Assembly (NCBI RefSeq): GCF_011386835.1
Contig: NC_088792.1
Coordinates: 111,820,421-111,884,420, forward strand
Direction of reading: 5' to 3'
Length of the DNA stretch: 64,000 bases
Origin: Chrysemys picta bellii
Lineage: Eukaryota > Chordata > Testudines > Emydidae
Positions 34,742 to 47,099 of this stretch are shown here, piece by piece; positions within the stretch are counted from its first letter, which is position 1; each line of letters starts with the position of its first letter. The position numbers and the translations under genes are program-made. Below the pieces are notes generated by a model. It searched no databases, had not been told where the DNA came from, and worked only from the letters and a program-made list of their open reading frames with translations.

Positions 34742-37419
34742 GTTTGTAAGAAAGGCTTAGTAATTAAATCTGCATTTTGAAATTATCCCTGCATATAGAG
34801 GGTAGAGGAAATAATGGTTGTGTCTGTGTATGTCATTGTGTCTGAATTTTAAACATTTGTGCTAGTCAGATCTGTTTTAACATTTATAGATAGAATTTAC
34901 TAAAAGCAAGAAAAATTTCCTCCCTCGCTCTTTCTAAGTGGATTGTTTGTTGTGTTATTTTTAATGGCCAGATCTATTTCCATCCCATCGCTGCTACTTC
35001 CATCTAGAATTGTTACAACAGAGTTAAGTACTTGAAGGCTTTTTACAATAAAATTTATTTCTCCCAATTTTTGAAAGATTTTACACAATTCTAGTTTCAT
35101 TTACACTGAGGCAAATTCAGAGTAATGTCATCAAAGTCTAAGATGTCCAAATTTCCCATGGTATAATTTTGGCCCTTCATTTTCTTGAAAATGCATCATT
35201 TATCTTATTGCTTTTAAATCACAAGCAAAATGTTTTCCATAATATATCAGGGAGACACATACTAACCTACCAACTAACTTTAAAAAAAAATCAGTCTATG
35301 AGCTATCAAAATACCACGATGAATTATGGTCCACTGAGGTATGTAGAAAAAATATAGAAAGAAAGAATGTTATGGATACATGCAAGAAATTCCACTTGGC
35401 AAGAGGTTTAGACCACCAGAAATTAACTGACTGTTACTGCTTGAAAGTAAACGACAACTCCAAAGGATATCATGCTGGGTTAAAGAGGGAGAGGTAGGAG
35501 ATTTTAATTATGCGGCTGTCAAGACTGGTTAACCTTAAATAATTTCCAACAGGGCTTGATGGGCTCAGATTCACATGTTGCCAAATTGGCCTTTAATTCT
35601 TCAAAAGCCTTCTGCAAGTTAGCAGCTTACAGGGGCCTAGTTTACCCTAAACCTCAACTCTAAACTTGGCCATTAGCCTCTGTTTTGGTTAATGCAGACT
35701 CTTGCTCCTTCTGGGAATTTGTTCAAGCTTTTTACTAGCCACTGTACCTGTGTTTTAACATATCAAAGTATTTTCCCCAGGGTCTTTTGTCTATGTGCCA
35801 CTGAATTTACATTTCCAAGTCATCTTTTGAGTTTAATTATTTCCTCTTTAATTTTCCTTGGTGTTCCCTTTGTTATATTTTTAATTGCTTATTTCACGGA
35901 ATCTTTCCACCGTCTGGTGTAAGTGGTTCCACAGTGTGTAAGTGTTTCCAACCACAAGGTATTGATTTAATCCTGCTTTCAAGTGAGTAATTACATTAAA
36001 TATACCCATGATGAAAGGCACAATTTTTCATTTGCTCATCTTCCTATAGGAACTTGGCTGGATTTATCTTTCGCAGTCTGGGTCAAATCATTGTCATGTG
36101 AAACCAGAACAAAAGACTCCAAACAATCACTGTCACTCTTTTATCTCTTAGAAACAGAGATTCAAATCAGCCAAAGTTACAAGTATTCCAGTTCTTTTGA
36201 GGTTTTTGATTAATAATCTTGTTTAAGAACAATTGTTTTTGTTCTCCAGTTGCTTGTTGAACAGATTTAATGAGGAAAGTTAATACTTGTCTTGCGTATG
36301 TAGTAGACATTGAGATTAGGGCTATGAAAAACTTCCATATCCACCTGAAGCTAGGTCAAATTTGGAATTAGGGTTCAATGTAAAAGTGACCCTCGGAGGC
36401 CTTGTCTTGACGAGGAAGAGTGGTCCCAGTGTACTTGTGCTTAGATTACACGTGCTAGCTCAGTCTGACCCTAAACTTGACCTTTTCCTGTTGCAGATGA
36501 AGAGTAATGCCTTTAACTTGATTTTAGTAGATCGAGTTGAACCATAGGCACTAGCATAGACTACTTCAAAGATTTAAAAGCAGCTTTTTTATGAGTACAG
36601 TTTAGAACAGGAATTGAATGCAAACATTTCACAAAGGGAACATCCCTTCATTTCTGTCCTGTAATTACATGTGTATTTGTGTCCATATATATTATATGTA
36701 GGTCTGTAAAATTAGGCTCCTTTTGAGTCCAGCAGTACAGAACTCATGACAGCAGAAAAATATGTAATTACATTTTTTAAATGAAAAAACTAATAACTTA
36801 AAATAACACATCCATGCATAAATGTTATGACTTAAAATATACCTCTGGACCTTCCAGCAGTAGAATCAAGCCCTGTCCCACTGGGACATGGAGTTATCTC
36901 CTCTTTCCAATGGCATAAATCTATTTCTAGCCCTATCAGGCATTAACCTGTCTCTAATGCTGGACTGAATATTGCCCATGATGAGAGTAAATTGGGTTGG
37001 GAGGAAAAAGAAAGTTTTGTATCAGGAGATCCAAAAATACAATGGCCCTTTGAAGATGCTCATGAGTTTGAAATGTTAGAAGTAAACCTTGGGCAGCATG
37101 CAAGTGGTTCAGAGTATGTGATGAATTCATTTTATCGCCTGGCTCTGCAATTCATCACATGGATGTCTCTTCTACATATGGCATCTGTATATTATAATTT
37201 CAGCAATAAAAGCAGGATTCAACCCTTCATTTTGAGACATGATTACACAGGTCAAAATTCATCCCCTTTGAAGAAAATTATGCAACAAAAATCTCTCTTA
37301 TCTCTAGGCACAAAATACTAATTGTTACCCTTCATAAAACATTCATTTCTTTTGGGGATCTGGCTGTGGAAGGGCTGCACAGATCTGCAAATGTGAAACC
37401 CAGTGGTACAAATAGATTT

Positions 37420-37925
37420 TAACTCTTACCGGTATGGCAACTCATGAGAGGGACACAAAGGGGGCAACCAGCTAAAGGGGCAGCATGTGACCTCCCCACG
37501 TGACCCGCCTGTGACCTCACACGTGACTCCTCCCCGCCCTCAGCCCAGGGCCCCCACACTCTCCCCATCCCCTCCCCATCCCACATTACCTGGGTGGGGG
37601 GGCTCTGTCCTCCTGCTGCGCTGGCTCTCCCTGGCATTCGTCTGCTCTTCCTGGCAGCCAGGCCCTGGAGCCACTCCTGTATGCTGCCCAGTGCAGCGCA
37701 GCAGCTGCCTAGGAGAGTGCCTGGCGTTCCCAGGCAGCCGCTGCACTGGGCAGAGTCCCAGGCAGCATAGCTGGAAGAGGAGGGGCTCTAGCTTTCCAGC
37801 TCTGGCTCTGCCCCTTCCTCTTCCCGCCTGGGCCAGGACGGTCACTTGTAGAGCCCTGCGCAAATACACATATATACCCCCGTATGCAGATATCCGCGAA
37901 TAGAAGTCAGTATCCGCCGAACCAC
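37420..37925. mobile_element. GC-rich repeat, probable non-autonomous element
   Basis: The block is abruptly GC-rich within an AT-rich intron. It contains a perfect 15-bp inverted repeat, CTGCCCAGTGCAGCG (37684-37698) and CGCTGCACTGGGCAG (37739-37753), and ends near GAGCCCTGCGCAAATACACA and ATATCCGCGAATAG, which I associate with a turtle repeat. Boundaries and class are uncertain. Open frames over it on both strands are compositional. Confidence 0.5.
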
Positions 37926-38666
37926 AGCGCTGTCCTGGGAACCGCAGTGGTGAAAGAAGCAGAACGTGGAATCTGAAGAGCAGGAGTGGATAATATAGCA
38001 TGGATGAAATTGTCAAAGAATAACTGATTTGCACAGAAAGAATAACTTATGTTTATGGGGACCTGCCCAGCAAGGGCCTGAGCACCCTGGCCTCCATCCG
38101 GCAAAGCACTCAAGGTTAGCTTTCAGCCTGTACTTAAATGCTTTGCAGGTTTGCAGCCAGAGTGCCCAGGACCTTGCAGGATGAAGCCATAAAAGTCTTT
38201 GAGGGAGTGTTACAGATCAATGTGATTATCCTGGATTTATGGATTTTGTATGTGACCCTCAGGTGGCGGTTAGAGTTGTGAAAAATACATGTATCCAACA
38301 GCTTCCTTTTGCCTGTTGAATGCACCACTTTGTATGCAGTTATTTCTTGAAATATTTTAAGCCCCCAGTTTGTTATGATGTAGCATACACAGATTTTCAG
38401 GGTTTGGGATTCAACTTAAGTCAAGCACATGATTTCTGGGTGCTCTGCTATTCCAGGTGTACACACCATGTTACTCCAATGACAGGTCTACTCTAAGCAG
38501 GGCAGAATCATGTTTTTCTTATGGAATCGTAAAATTCATGACTTGCAAAGATGCGCATGGAGGGATCTAAGGATGGAATTTTGCTCATTGGACAGTGGGC
38601 TGTAATGTATGTTACACTAATCACCAATCAGTTAGTTCGAAGTACCATGGAACTTTTCAGTGAGCC

Positions 38667-39481
38667 TGTCATAAATATAAAGGGAAGGGTAGCCACCTTT
38701 CTGTATACAGTACAATAAAATCCTTCCTGGCCAGAGGCACAAAATCCTCTTACCTGTAAAGGGTTAAGAAGCTCAAGGAACCTGGCTGGCACCTGACCCA
38801 AAGGACCAACAAGGGGACAAGATACTTTCAAATCTAGAGGGGGGGGAGGCTTTGCTCTGTCTGTTCTGTGTGGCTCTTGTTGGAGACAGATCAAGAAATC
38901 AAGCAATCCAACTTCTACAGAATTAGTAAGTACTAGCAAGGGAATGCATTAGATTATATTTTGTTTTGGCTTGTGATTTTCTCTGTGCTGAGAGGAAGGT
39001 GTATTCCTGTTTTGTTTTGTTTTTTCTTTTTGTAACTTTAAGGTTTTGCCTAGAGGGAAATCCTCTGTGGTTTGAGTCTGATTGCCCTGTGAGATCATCT
39101 TCCATTCTAATTTTACAGAGGTGCTTCTTTTACCTTTTTTCTTTCTAATAAAGTTCTGGGTATTTTTTAGAATCTGATTGGTTTTTTTAGTGTCCTAAAA
39201 AGCCCAAGGTTGGTCTGTGCTCATCTTGTTTAGTCTCAAGCCTCCCCAAGAAAGGGGGTGTAGGGCTTGGGGGGATTTTAGGGGGAAGATAGGGCTCCAA
39301 ACATTTAGGATGTTTGTTTGAATCACTTGGTGATGGCAGCATTTACCTAATCCAAGGTACAAAGGAGAATTTGTGCCTTGGGGAAGTTTTAACCTAAGCT
39401 GGTAGAAGTAAGCTTGGGGGTCTTTCATGCAGGTCCCCATATCTGTACCCTAAAGTTCAGAGTGGGGAGGGAACCCTGACA
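38667..39481 (+). mobile_element. Solo LTR of an endogenous retrovirus, 815 bp
   Basis: It starts TGTCATAAATATAAAGGGAA and ends GGGAGGGAACCCTGACA, so it has TG..CA ends. A polyadenylation signal AATAAA lies at 39147-39152, sense to the gene. Stretches such as GGACAAGATACTTTCAAATC and GTAAAGGGTTAAGAAGCTCA are known to me from a common turtle retroviral LTR. The flanks (GAGCC and GACCT) are at best a worn duplication. No internal viral sequence is present. Confidence 0.8.
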
Positions 39482-40589
39482 GACCTCCATCTGAGGTATT
39501 CCATGTGAGATTATGTAAAAATTTGAAAATAAAAGAAACTTGATAAGAAGCAGATGCTATTAACAGTTAATTCCAAGGTGAGTTTTCTGCTTTCAGCTTA
39601 TGGTTTCAGAGTTATCAAAGGACTGCATAAATGATCTCTGTATCCTTATTTTTCATATCATTTAGGGGAGAATTATCCAATAAGCACTTCATATGTGATT
39701 TCTGATACAGTTTATCTGACGTTAAAAAACAAGAAATAAAGAGAGAAGCATTAATCTCAGTGCTATCTAGCATGATTCAGTCTGAGTTTGATTCAATTGA
39801 TGGACCTTTCAAAACTTTGGCTGCATTTTGCCTATGAAAACGAGAGCTACAACTTGAGTTTGAAAGAAGAGTCATTGACATTACTGTTTTTGAAACCATT
39901 CTTTTCCTAAGATCAGTACTGAACAAAAACATTTGTATAATTCAGTGCAATAGTAACGTTGTTTGTGTTTAGTTCTTTTTTGGGTGTATCTGTGATTGTA
40001 CAGTGGAAAGAGAAGCTATTTGAATTTGTCGGTTTGTAAATTCAGCTGCAGATCTTGCCAGCTCTTGCTTGAAAGACTGTTCCTCCATCTCATTTCTCTG
40101 TACCCCCTGTGGATAGCCATGTTTGTGAAGTGCATATTACAGCTATGGGGGATTCTGGTGAAGGAAGTCTAACCGCAGTGCACTCTATGTTCACCATGTG
40201 ACTGAAAGGAATGGGGTATTGGCTCTTTTACTGATCCAGTTTGTGAGTGTAGTTCCCAATGCAGAAGAAAGTGAGACACTCTAGACTTCCCCTTTTAGAC
40301 TAGAGTAGTGTTCCCACCCTCCATTTCTTCATCCACCAACAAACCCCCAAAACCAGAAAGCTACATCAATCTCGATTTCATAAGCCCACCAGTTCAGCCA
40401 AAGCAGGGCAATACAATGTAACTGCCAGAGAGTAACAATATACACTGTTCTCTCTGTACCTCTAATTCCATTTTTTGATTGTGAAGAGAAGATGTTTGTT
40501 CCCCTCCCTGTATTTCTGTTTTCTTTAGTTGTGCTCAGGCCTTATAGGTTTTCCTGAAAATGAGCTCCTCAATCTAACAGGGCCCTCCT

Positions 40590-40876
40590 GGGTATGACTG
40601 CACAGCGATTAAACAGGGTCAGCTAACTCGGCCTCATAGGGCTCTGGCTGCAGAGCGGTAATATTGCATTGTTGCTCTTCGAACTCAGGCTGAGGTCTGG
40701 GCTTTGCGACCCTCCCTCCTCCCCCTCCCCCCCCCCCCCCCCGTGTAGAGCCCCAGAGCTCAGGCTGCATCTCAAGCCTGAATGTCTACACCACAGTTTT
40801 ACAACTCTGTAGCCCAAGCCTGAGTCAGCTGACCCCCAGGCCAGCCACAGGTGTTTAATTGCTGTGTAGAGGTACC
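40590..40876. mobile_element. Palindromic MITE, copy 1
   Basis: The left end GGGTATGACTGCACAGCGATTAAACAG and the right end GTTTAATTGCTGTGTAGAGGTACC are inverted complements with mismatches, and the interior repeats the CTCAGGCT motif in both directions around a C-run (40727-40742). Related to the copy at 59243-59526, which shows the same TGTTTAATTGC and GCCCGAGC motifs. Confidence 0.7.
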
Positions 40877-40959
40877 AACACTGTTTTACTTGTGATCTCA
40901 CCACTGGAGTCTGAAGGTGGGTTTATAATAGGGGGAAAGTCATACCCTTGCTCTAAAAT

Positions 40960-41954
40960 CAAGGATGGTTAACTGGTGACCCGGGGGCTGCATCCAGCCC
41001 ACCAGATCATTTTATTGACCCACCCATAGGTGGCCAGTGAAAATATTATTTGGGGGGGTGGGGGTTGAGTAGGGGCACAGCCACAGGTGAGCCTGAGTGG
41101 GCTGTTAGCACCCAGGCCCACCCAATTCTGAGCATCACGCACACTGCTTGTAGTGAGGTTGCTTGCAGGGAGTGTGGAGAAGAGCAAAGCCAGGACTGGA
41201 AGCAGGAGCCCCTGTGCTGAGTCACAGTGCCACTCAATGGCCCAACCACCTCTCTGTCACTCACATAAGGGAGGAGGCTCTGTCCCACACCTCCTGGCTC
41301 TTGTTGCTGTCATTGGTTTCCAGTTCCCACCGCCAAACTGATTGTGGCCAATCCCTCCTCGCCCAGCGTGGGAAGGTCAGGGTACACCTCTACCAATGCA
41401 GGGACAGTAACCAATGCCAATAGACCCTTCCTGAGCCCCCTCCCTGCTGGCATGACAGAGGGGCAGCTGACCAAATCTGAGTGTCATTGTGACCTGGCAC
41501 ACGGGTCGTGCTGCTGCCAGTTCCTGCCTTTGCTTTTCTCCACCATGGACACAGACTCTGCCACATGGGGAATCCATGCACCTGGCCGCCCATTGACATA
41601 GGCTCTGGCTCTATCCCACGCCACCCTGCTCTGGTTACTTCTTCCCCATTGACAGAGGTATGCCCTCCCTCCACCTCTGGTGGAGGGTCTGGCCAGAATC
41701 AGATTGGCTTTGAGCTCCCGCACAATCAGCCAATGGGAAGGCACTAACTGGAGCTGGGTAGCATGGGGCAGAATCGGAACAGGTGTTGATGGGGAGGCGG
41801 AGCCAGGCGGAGCAGTACACGGCAGCAGCAGCTTTACTAAAAGACTGCACCCATCTGTGACCCGGCTCAGTCTGAATATTTTTTTTCTATATGGTTTGCC
41901 AAAGGGTTTTAATGGCTTCTGTGGCCCTCTACTACCTTAAAGTTTCCATCCCTG
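40960..41954. mobile_element. Probable hAT-type non-autonomous element, 995 bp
   Basis: The left end CAAGGATGG and the right end CCATCCCTG are inverted complements at 8 of 9 positions; the right side ends with TGGCTTCTGTGGCCCTCTAC near the terminus and the left has GACCCGGGGGCTGCATCCAG, a type of opening frequent in hAT repeats. The interior is GC-rich without a transposase. The flanking octamers do not match convincingly. Several open frames inside are compositional. Confidence 0.55.
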
Positions 41955-42104
41955 TTCTGAATCATAGTGAAGTTGTGGTACAAAACACATCACTGTCAAA
42001 TAAGCCTTCTCAGCTGCTTGTAAGTATATCTCAGTGGTTGGGATACTTTTGTTGGTACTCATGGTTATAGTCCGTGAAATCTGCAGTAAAATAGGATTAA
42101 GTTC

Positions 42105-42260
42105 TGTGGCAAGAACTAAATTCTTTTTTTAAGCTTATTGCCATAGCACCTTAGGGCCAACCAAGAGAGAGGCTCCATGGTGCTAGGCACTGTACAAACA
42201 CAGAGTAATAGATGGCCCCTTCCCCAAAGAGCTTGCACTCTAAATAGACAAGACAGGCAT
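42105..42260 (+). repeat. Old interspersed repeat (shared with 54775-54935)
   Basis: CATGGTGCTAGGCACTGTAC, AAACACAGAGTAATAGATGG and CCCCAAAGAGCTTGCACTCT are a pattern widespread in reptile and bird genomes. I do not recall the family name with certainty. The copy at 54775-54935 shows GATGTTGTACAAATGTAG and AAAAAGCTTACAGTCT in the same order. Confidence 0.65.
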
Positions 42261-43779
42261 AGGGTTGGGGAAGGGGTAGAACACACAAGCAGAATGAACA
42301 GTGTGATGGCAGCAAACAGCATGTTATTCCACAATTTATTCATTTATTTATGTATTTGGGAGAGGAGGTTAGTTTGGGGTAGACAGACTAAAGGGAAAGA
42401 AAAAGGGAAGGGAAGAGGAATGAGGGAAATCGCGTGGGTGTAGACTGAAGCTGAAATTAAGATACTATGAGGGAGGTGGGCGGGAGGATTGGAGGAAGCA
42501 GCCAATGAGCACAGATTAGAGTAAGCCTAGTCAAAACTCTAGAAAGTTCTCTGAATGTCCAAAGGCCCGAAGGTCCCTGCTTTGGCTGCCTCTGCCCCTA
42601 TCAGCTGGAGTGTCTGATGGCTCCTCTCTGCAGCCCACATGGCACATGAGAGGGGAGGCACCATCTAGGTTCTACTGCCTCCCGAGTGTGTGGGTGGGTC
42701 TCCCTTGCACAGTTCTGGGGGACAGGAGGTTCTGACCTGGACTCATTTTTATACTTCCCTCTTGCCCCCCGCAAAATAGTAGTCCCAGCTTTGGATACTT
42801 CTGCCCCTGGTGGCTGGATTTTCTGCACCAATATTATAGAGTCATAGGCTTTAACAGGGAACTTTACAAGGGAACATTATGATCATGTAGTCTGACCTCC
42901 TGCACATTATAGGCCACAGAACCTCACCCATTCACACCTGTAATAGACCTATAACTTCTGGCTGAGTTACTGAAGTCCTCAAATAATAATTTAAAGATTT
43001 TGAGTTACAGAGACTCCACCATTTTACTCTACTTTAAACCAGTAAGTGCCCTGTGCCTCATGCTGCAGAGGAAGGTGAAAAACCCTCAGCGTCTCTACCT
43101 ATCTGACCTGGGGGGAAATTCCTTCCCGACCCCAACTGTGGCAGATCAGTTGAACCCTGAGCATGTGGGCAAGACCCACTAGCCAGATACCTGGGAAAGA
43201 ACTCTCTGTAGTAACTCAGAGCCCTCCCAGTCTAGTGCCCCATCTCTAGCCATTGGGGATTTTTGCTACTAGCAGTTGCAGATGGGCCACATGCCATAGT
43301 AGGCAGTCTCATCATACCATTCCCTCCATAAACTTTTCAAAATCAGTCTTGAAACAACTTGGTTTTCTTTGCCCCCTCTGCTCTCCTGGAAGTCTGTTCC
43401 AGAACTTCACTCCTGTGATGATCAGAAACCGTTGTCTAATTTCAAGCATAAACTAGTTGATGGCCAGTTTATATCCATTTGTTCTTGTGTCAAGATTGGC
43501 ACTTAAATAACTCCTCTCCATCCCTGGTATTTATCCCTCTGATGTATTTATAGAGAACAAAATCATATTGCCCCTCAGCCTTCATTTGATTAAGGCTAAA
43601 CAAACCAGGCTCCTTGAGTCTCCTCTCATAAGGTAAGTTTTCCATTCCTCTGATTATCCTAGTAGTGCTTCTCTGGACCTGTTCCATTTTGAATTAATCT
43701 TTCTTAAACATGGGAGACCAGAACTGCACATAGTATTCCAGATGAGGTCTCGCCAGTGCTTTGTATGATGGTATTAACA

Positions 43780-43976
43780 CAGTGGTGGGCAACCTATGGC
43801 CCATGGGCCTCATGCAGCCTGTCAGGGTAATAAGTTGGCTGGCCACTAGACAGTTTGTTTACATTTGCCCGGCCGCCTGCAGCCCCCAGTGGCCGTGGTT
43901 CGCCATTCCCGGCCAATGGGAGCTGCATGAAGCAGTGGCCAGAACGTCCCTGTGGCCCACGCCACTTCACTTCACT
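43780..43976. mobile_element. hAT-type MITE fragment inside CR1
   Basis: It begins CAGTGGTGGGCAACCTATGG, a frequent turtle hAT terminus, and contains GACAGTTTGTTTACATTTGC and GGCCAATGGGAGCTGCATGA. The flanks TATTAACA (43772-43779) and TATTAAAA (43977-43984) match at 7 of 8 positions. The right end lacks a good copy of the terminal repeat, so it may be 3'-truncated. Confidence 0.65.
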
Positions 43977-44987
43977 TATTAAAAATCCTTGCTATTGGCC
44001 TTGCAATTTCATGTGTCAGTTACTTTAATATTCTTGGATGCAGATTAGCTTGGTCCCCCAATTTGGTCCCAGTAAGCTGTTTGAGTATGACTTACACTTG
44101 GACGTTGTAATTTTTACTTCCATATCCGTGTTTCCATTAGTCACCCTGCCACTATCCCTAAGGTCCTCATTACCCTTATTAAAAACTGAAGCAAAGTATT
44201 CATTTAGGTGTTAAGCAGGTCTAGGTTATCTTTAATCTCAACTCTATCCTCTGTGCTTAATGGTCCCGCTTCTTCTTTGTTTGTTTTCTTTTTATTTATA
44301 TGGCTATAGAACGTTTTACTATTGGTTTTAATTTCCTTTGCAGGGTCCAACTCTGCTTGGCTTTTAGCAGTTCTCACTTTTTCCATACACTTGCTGATCC
44401 TTTCCATCTTCCATTCCTTTTAGGCTTTCTGCTTTCTGTTAATAATCTGTTTGAGCTGCTTGCTCATCCAATTTGGTCTGCAACTCTTCTTTACAAATTT
44501 TGTCCCTTTGCTTGGGATGCAGGCTTCAGATAGCTTCTGGAACTTTGATTTAAAGTAATTCCAAGCCTCCTCCACATTCTTATTTTTGAATTCTTCAGTG
44601 CAGTCCACTTCCCTATCTAATTTCCTTATTTTTTTAAAGTTTGCCCTTTCGAAATCAAGGACCCTAGTTGCAGACATATTTTTATTTATCCTTCCATTTA
44701 GTTTAAACTGAGTAAATATTATCACTCAAACCAAGGCTGTCCTCTACAACCAGTTCTTCTGTGAGGTTCTCGCTACTTACCAATATTAAATTTAAAATGG
44801 CATTACCTCTTGTTGGTTCAGTGACTATTTGGTGAAAAATCTGTCAGCTATCACATCCAGGAATATCTGGGCCCTATCATTATTAGTAGCACTTGTCCTC
44901 CAATCTATATCTGGGAAATTAAAGTCTCCCGTAATCACACAATTCCCAGTAGTATTTATTTCATTAAAAATATCAAAGAGGTCTCTA

Positions 44988-46111
44988 TGTGATGGTCTGT
45001 ACCCCTGTGTTCACCCCTTTCACAGGAATGTGATCAATGTTATATAAAGTATGCCTTGTGATGTAGTATTTGAAAACTCACAATTTGTTGATCATTACTG
45101 TCCTAGTAACATATATGTGGCAACATTGTATGTAAAGTTATAAGATTCCTCTTTATGGTATGACTAAGACATGTTCCGTGTCTGGGAAGCAGTCACAAAC
45201 CAGTTCCCCAGAGATAAAAGGCAAGCTGATGCCTCAGCCAAGTGGCAATAAAATCAAATGGACCATTACCTGAGTAAGTGCCCAGTCTTTGGTAGGAAAG
45301 AGGGTGTGAGTAAAAAATCTTCGTCTCGACAAAGAAACAGCTGGGGTTGCCATCCACACAGACTTTCTGTCTCCTGAACCTCAGCTGGAGATACTTTTCA
45401 AAGAAGAGAAAGAACTCTAAGAAGGGAGAGCAGATGCCCCTAAATTATGCCCCCCTTTCTCTCTGCCTGTGGCATCCACAACATCTGAAGAACAAAGGAA
45501 GCAGCATTGTACTGTGGGAGAGATCCGGACTGAAGGAAATTCAGCCAGTTAAACAGCTGAAACATGGTGAGAGAGACCTTTGCTTTGAATTCACTCCATT
45601 TTGTTAAGATAGGCATTAGTTGCATTTTGCTTTTATTTCTTTTGTAACCAATTCTGACTTTTATGTGTCATTACTTATATTCACTTAAAATCTATCCCTT
45701 TATAGTTAATAAATTTGTTTTATTGTTTTAGCTAAACCAGTGTGTTTGGATTGAAGTATTTGGGAAATTCCATTTGGGATAATAGGATTTGTGTATATAA
45801 TTTTCTATTAATAAAATGACAGACTTTATAGGAGCTTGTATGGTCCAAGAGAGGGCTAGGCAGTACAAGAGGTACATTTCTGGGGAAAGTCTGAGAATGG
45901 GAGTTTGCTGGTGTTGCTCTGCAGTATAATTCAAGGTGACTGGCTGCAGCACTCATACAATATAACGGGGTAACTTACATGCTAAAGGCTCTTTGTGAGC
46001 AGACCAGGAGTGGTTGCTCTCACAGTGAAACAGTGTAAAAGTCACCCCATGTTGGAGAATTGAGAGGACACAGCTGTTCATCAGTCCAAATTGTACCCTG
46101 GGTATGACACA
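44988..46111 (+). mobile_element. Solo LTR, 1124 bp, with 5-bp target duplication
   Basis: It starts TGTGATGGTCTGTACCCCTG, ends CCTGGGTATGACACA and is flanked by CTCTA at 44983-44987 and CTCTA at 46112-46116, a perfect 5-bp duplication. AATAAA lies at 45708-45713 on the + strand. The CR1 sequence on either side joins smoothly once the LTR is taken out, which confirms the borders. No internal viral region is present. The class (ERV or other LTR element) is not certain. Confidence 0.85.
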
Positions 46112-46619
46112 CTCTAGCCATATCCAAATTGGATCCTGTACAAAATTGGTTTTCTAGCAGACCCCAAGCACTATCCTAAACCTCTGTTATCTTTCTTCCC
46201 CAATGTTATTTTGACCCAAACAGATTCTGTTTTATCCATTTCATCATTTCTAATTTCTTTACAGTCTACCTCATCGTTAAATACAATGCCACTTCACCGC
46301 CTATACCTTTATTTCTGGCTTTCCTGAACAACACTTACCCTTCAATACCTGTGCTGCAGCCATGACTTCTATTCCACCATGCTTCTGTTATCCCTATGTC
46401 ATCTGGTTTCACTTCCTGCACCAGTAGTTCTAGTTTTTCCATCTTGTTACCCTGAGTCCTTGCATGGCTCTTTTTGCTGGCTCCTGTTCCACTGGTTGGT
46501 TGCTTGGCTGCCTGTATAGGCCCCAAAATCTGGAAAGCCCCACCCCCTAATCAGGCCTCTGCTGTGATCGAAGGCTGTGCTTCTTTCACTGCACACTGGT
46601 GTCCCTAACATCCCCTGCA

Positions 46620-46676
46620 AACAAAAAACAAAAAACAAACAAACAAACAAAAAACAAGCAAGCAAACAAACACACA
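46620..46676. repeat. (CAAA)n / (CAAAA)n simple repeat
   Basis: A-rich tract of AAACAAAC and AAAAACAAAC units next to the CR1 fragments. The surrounding 46465-47090 may be degraded CR1 5' sequence but I cannot assign it. Confidence 0.85.
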
Positions 46677-47099
46677 CTCTCAAGAACTCACTCACAGCAT
46701 CTAAGGAAAAGGAGTTTTGCCTCCCTTGTCCTCTAACAGATCTCCACTCAAACTCCCCTGTGTCCGGCTCTGTTTGCTGGCTGCTGTGCTATTGCTTCAT
46801 TTATTCCATTGCCATAAAATAGGCTTCAAGTCCATTCCCCTGCCCCTACAAAAAACATACAGCGATGGCTCATTTAATCTAAAACTAGGCAATGATTATT
46901 TACAACAATGAGAGTTTTTTCGCTGGGTTCCCCAGGGAAGCAATCTCCACAGGGCTTGGTGATCCAGGCAGCCCAACTCTGAACCTTCTTCCTCCAACCC
47001 AGTGTACCACAGAAGGAGGAGTCTGTGGTCAGCTTCAGTGGCTCAGCTGCCCAGCTTCCCCATGTTTGGCTGCTGCACAATTCTCCAGGCAGCCCAGGC

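Larger units (their letters stand above)
42835..46460 (-). mobile_element. CR1 LINE, long antisense copy split by a MITE and an LTR
   Basis: Read on the minus strand: the 3' end at 42835 with GAGTCATA, a long 3' untranslated region, the C-terminal RT frame (43490-43687: NLPYERRLKEPGLFSLNQ), the EN-RT linker (44204-44407 and 44420-44725: FKNKNVEEAWNYFKSKFQKL), and the endonuclease end near 44760-44987, where the strand encodes GDFNFPDIDW and NNDRAQIFLDVIADRFF. The copy resumes after the LTR (46112-46460) with earlier endonuclease sequence. The MITE sits at 43780-43976. RT motifs A to C are missing between linker and C-terminus, so a deletion accompanies the MITE site. Many frame breaks: a fossil. 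Confidence 0.85.

Noticed and set aside
37540..38034. 164- and 138-codon open frames on opposite strands
   Set aside because: Both arise from the GC-rich repeat at 37420-37925, which has few stops by composition.
40952..41962. Target duplication around the element at 40960-41954
   Set aside because: TCTAAAAT and TTCTGAAT agree at only half of the positions, which is not better than chance in AT-rich DNA.
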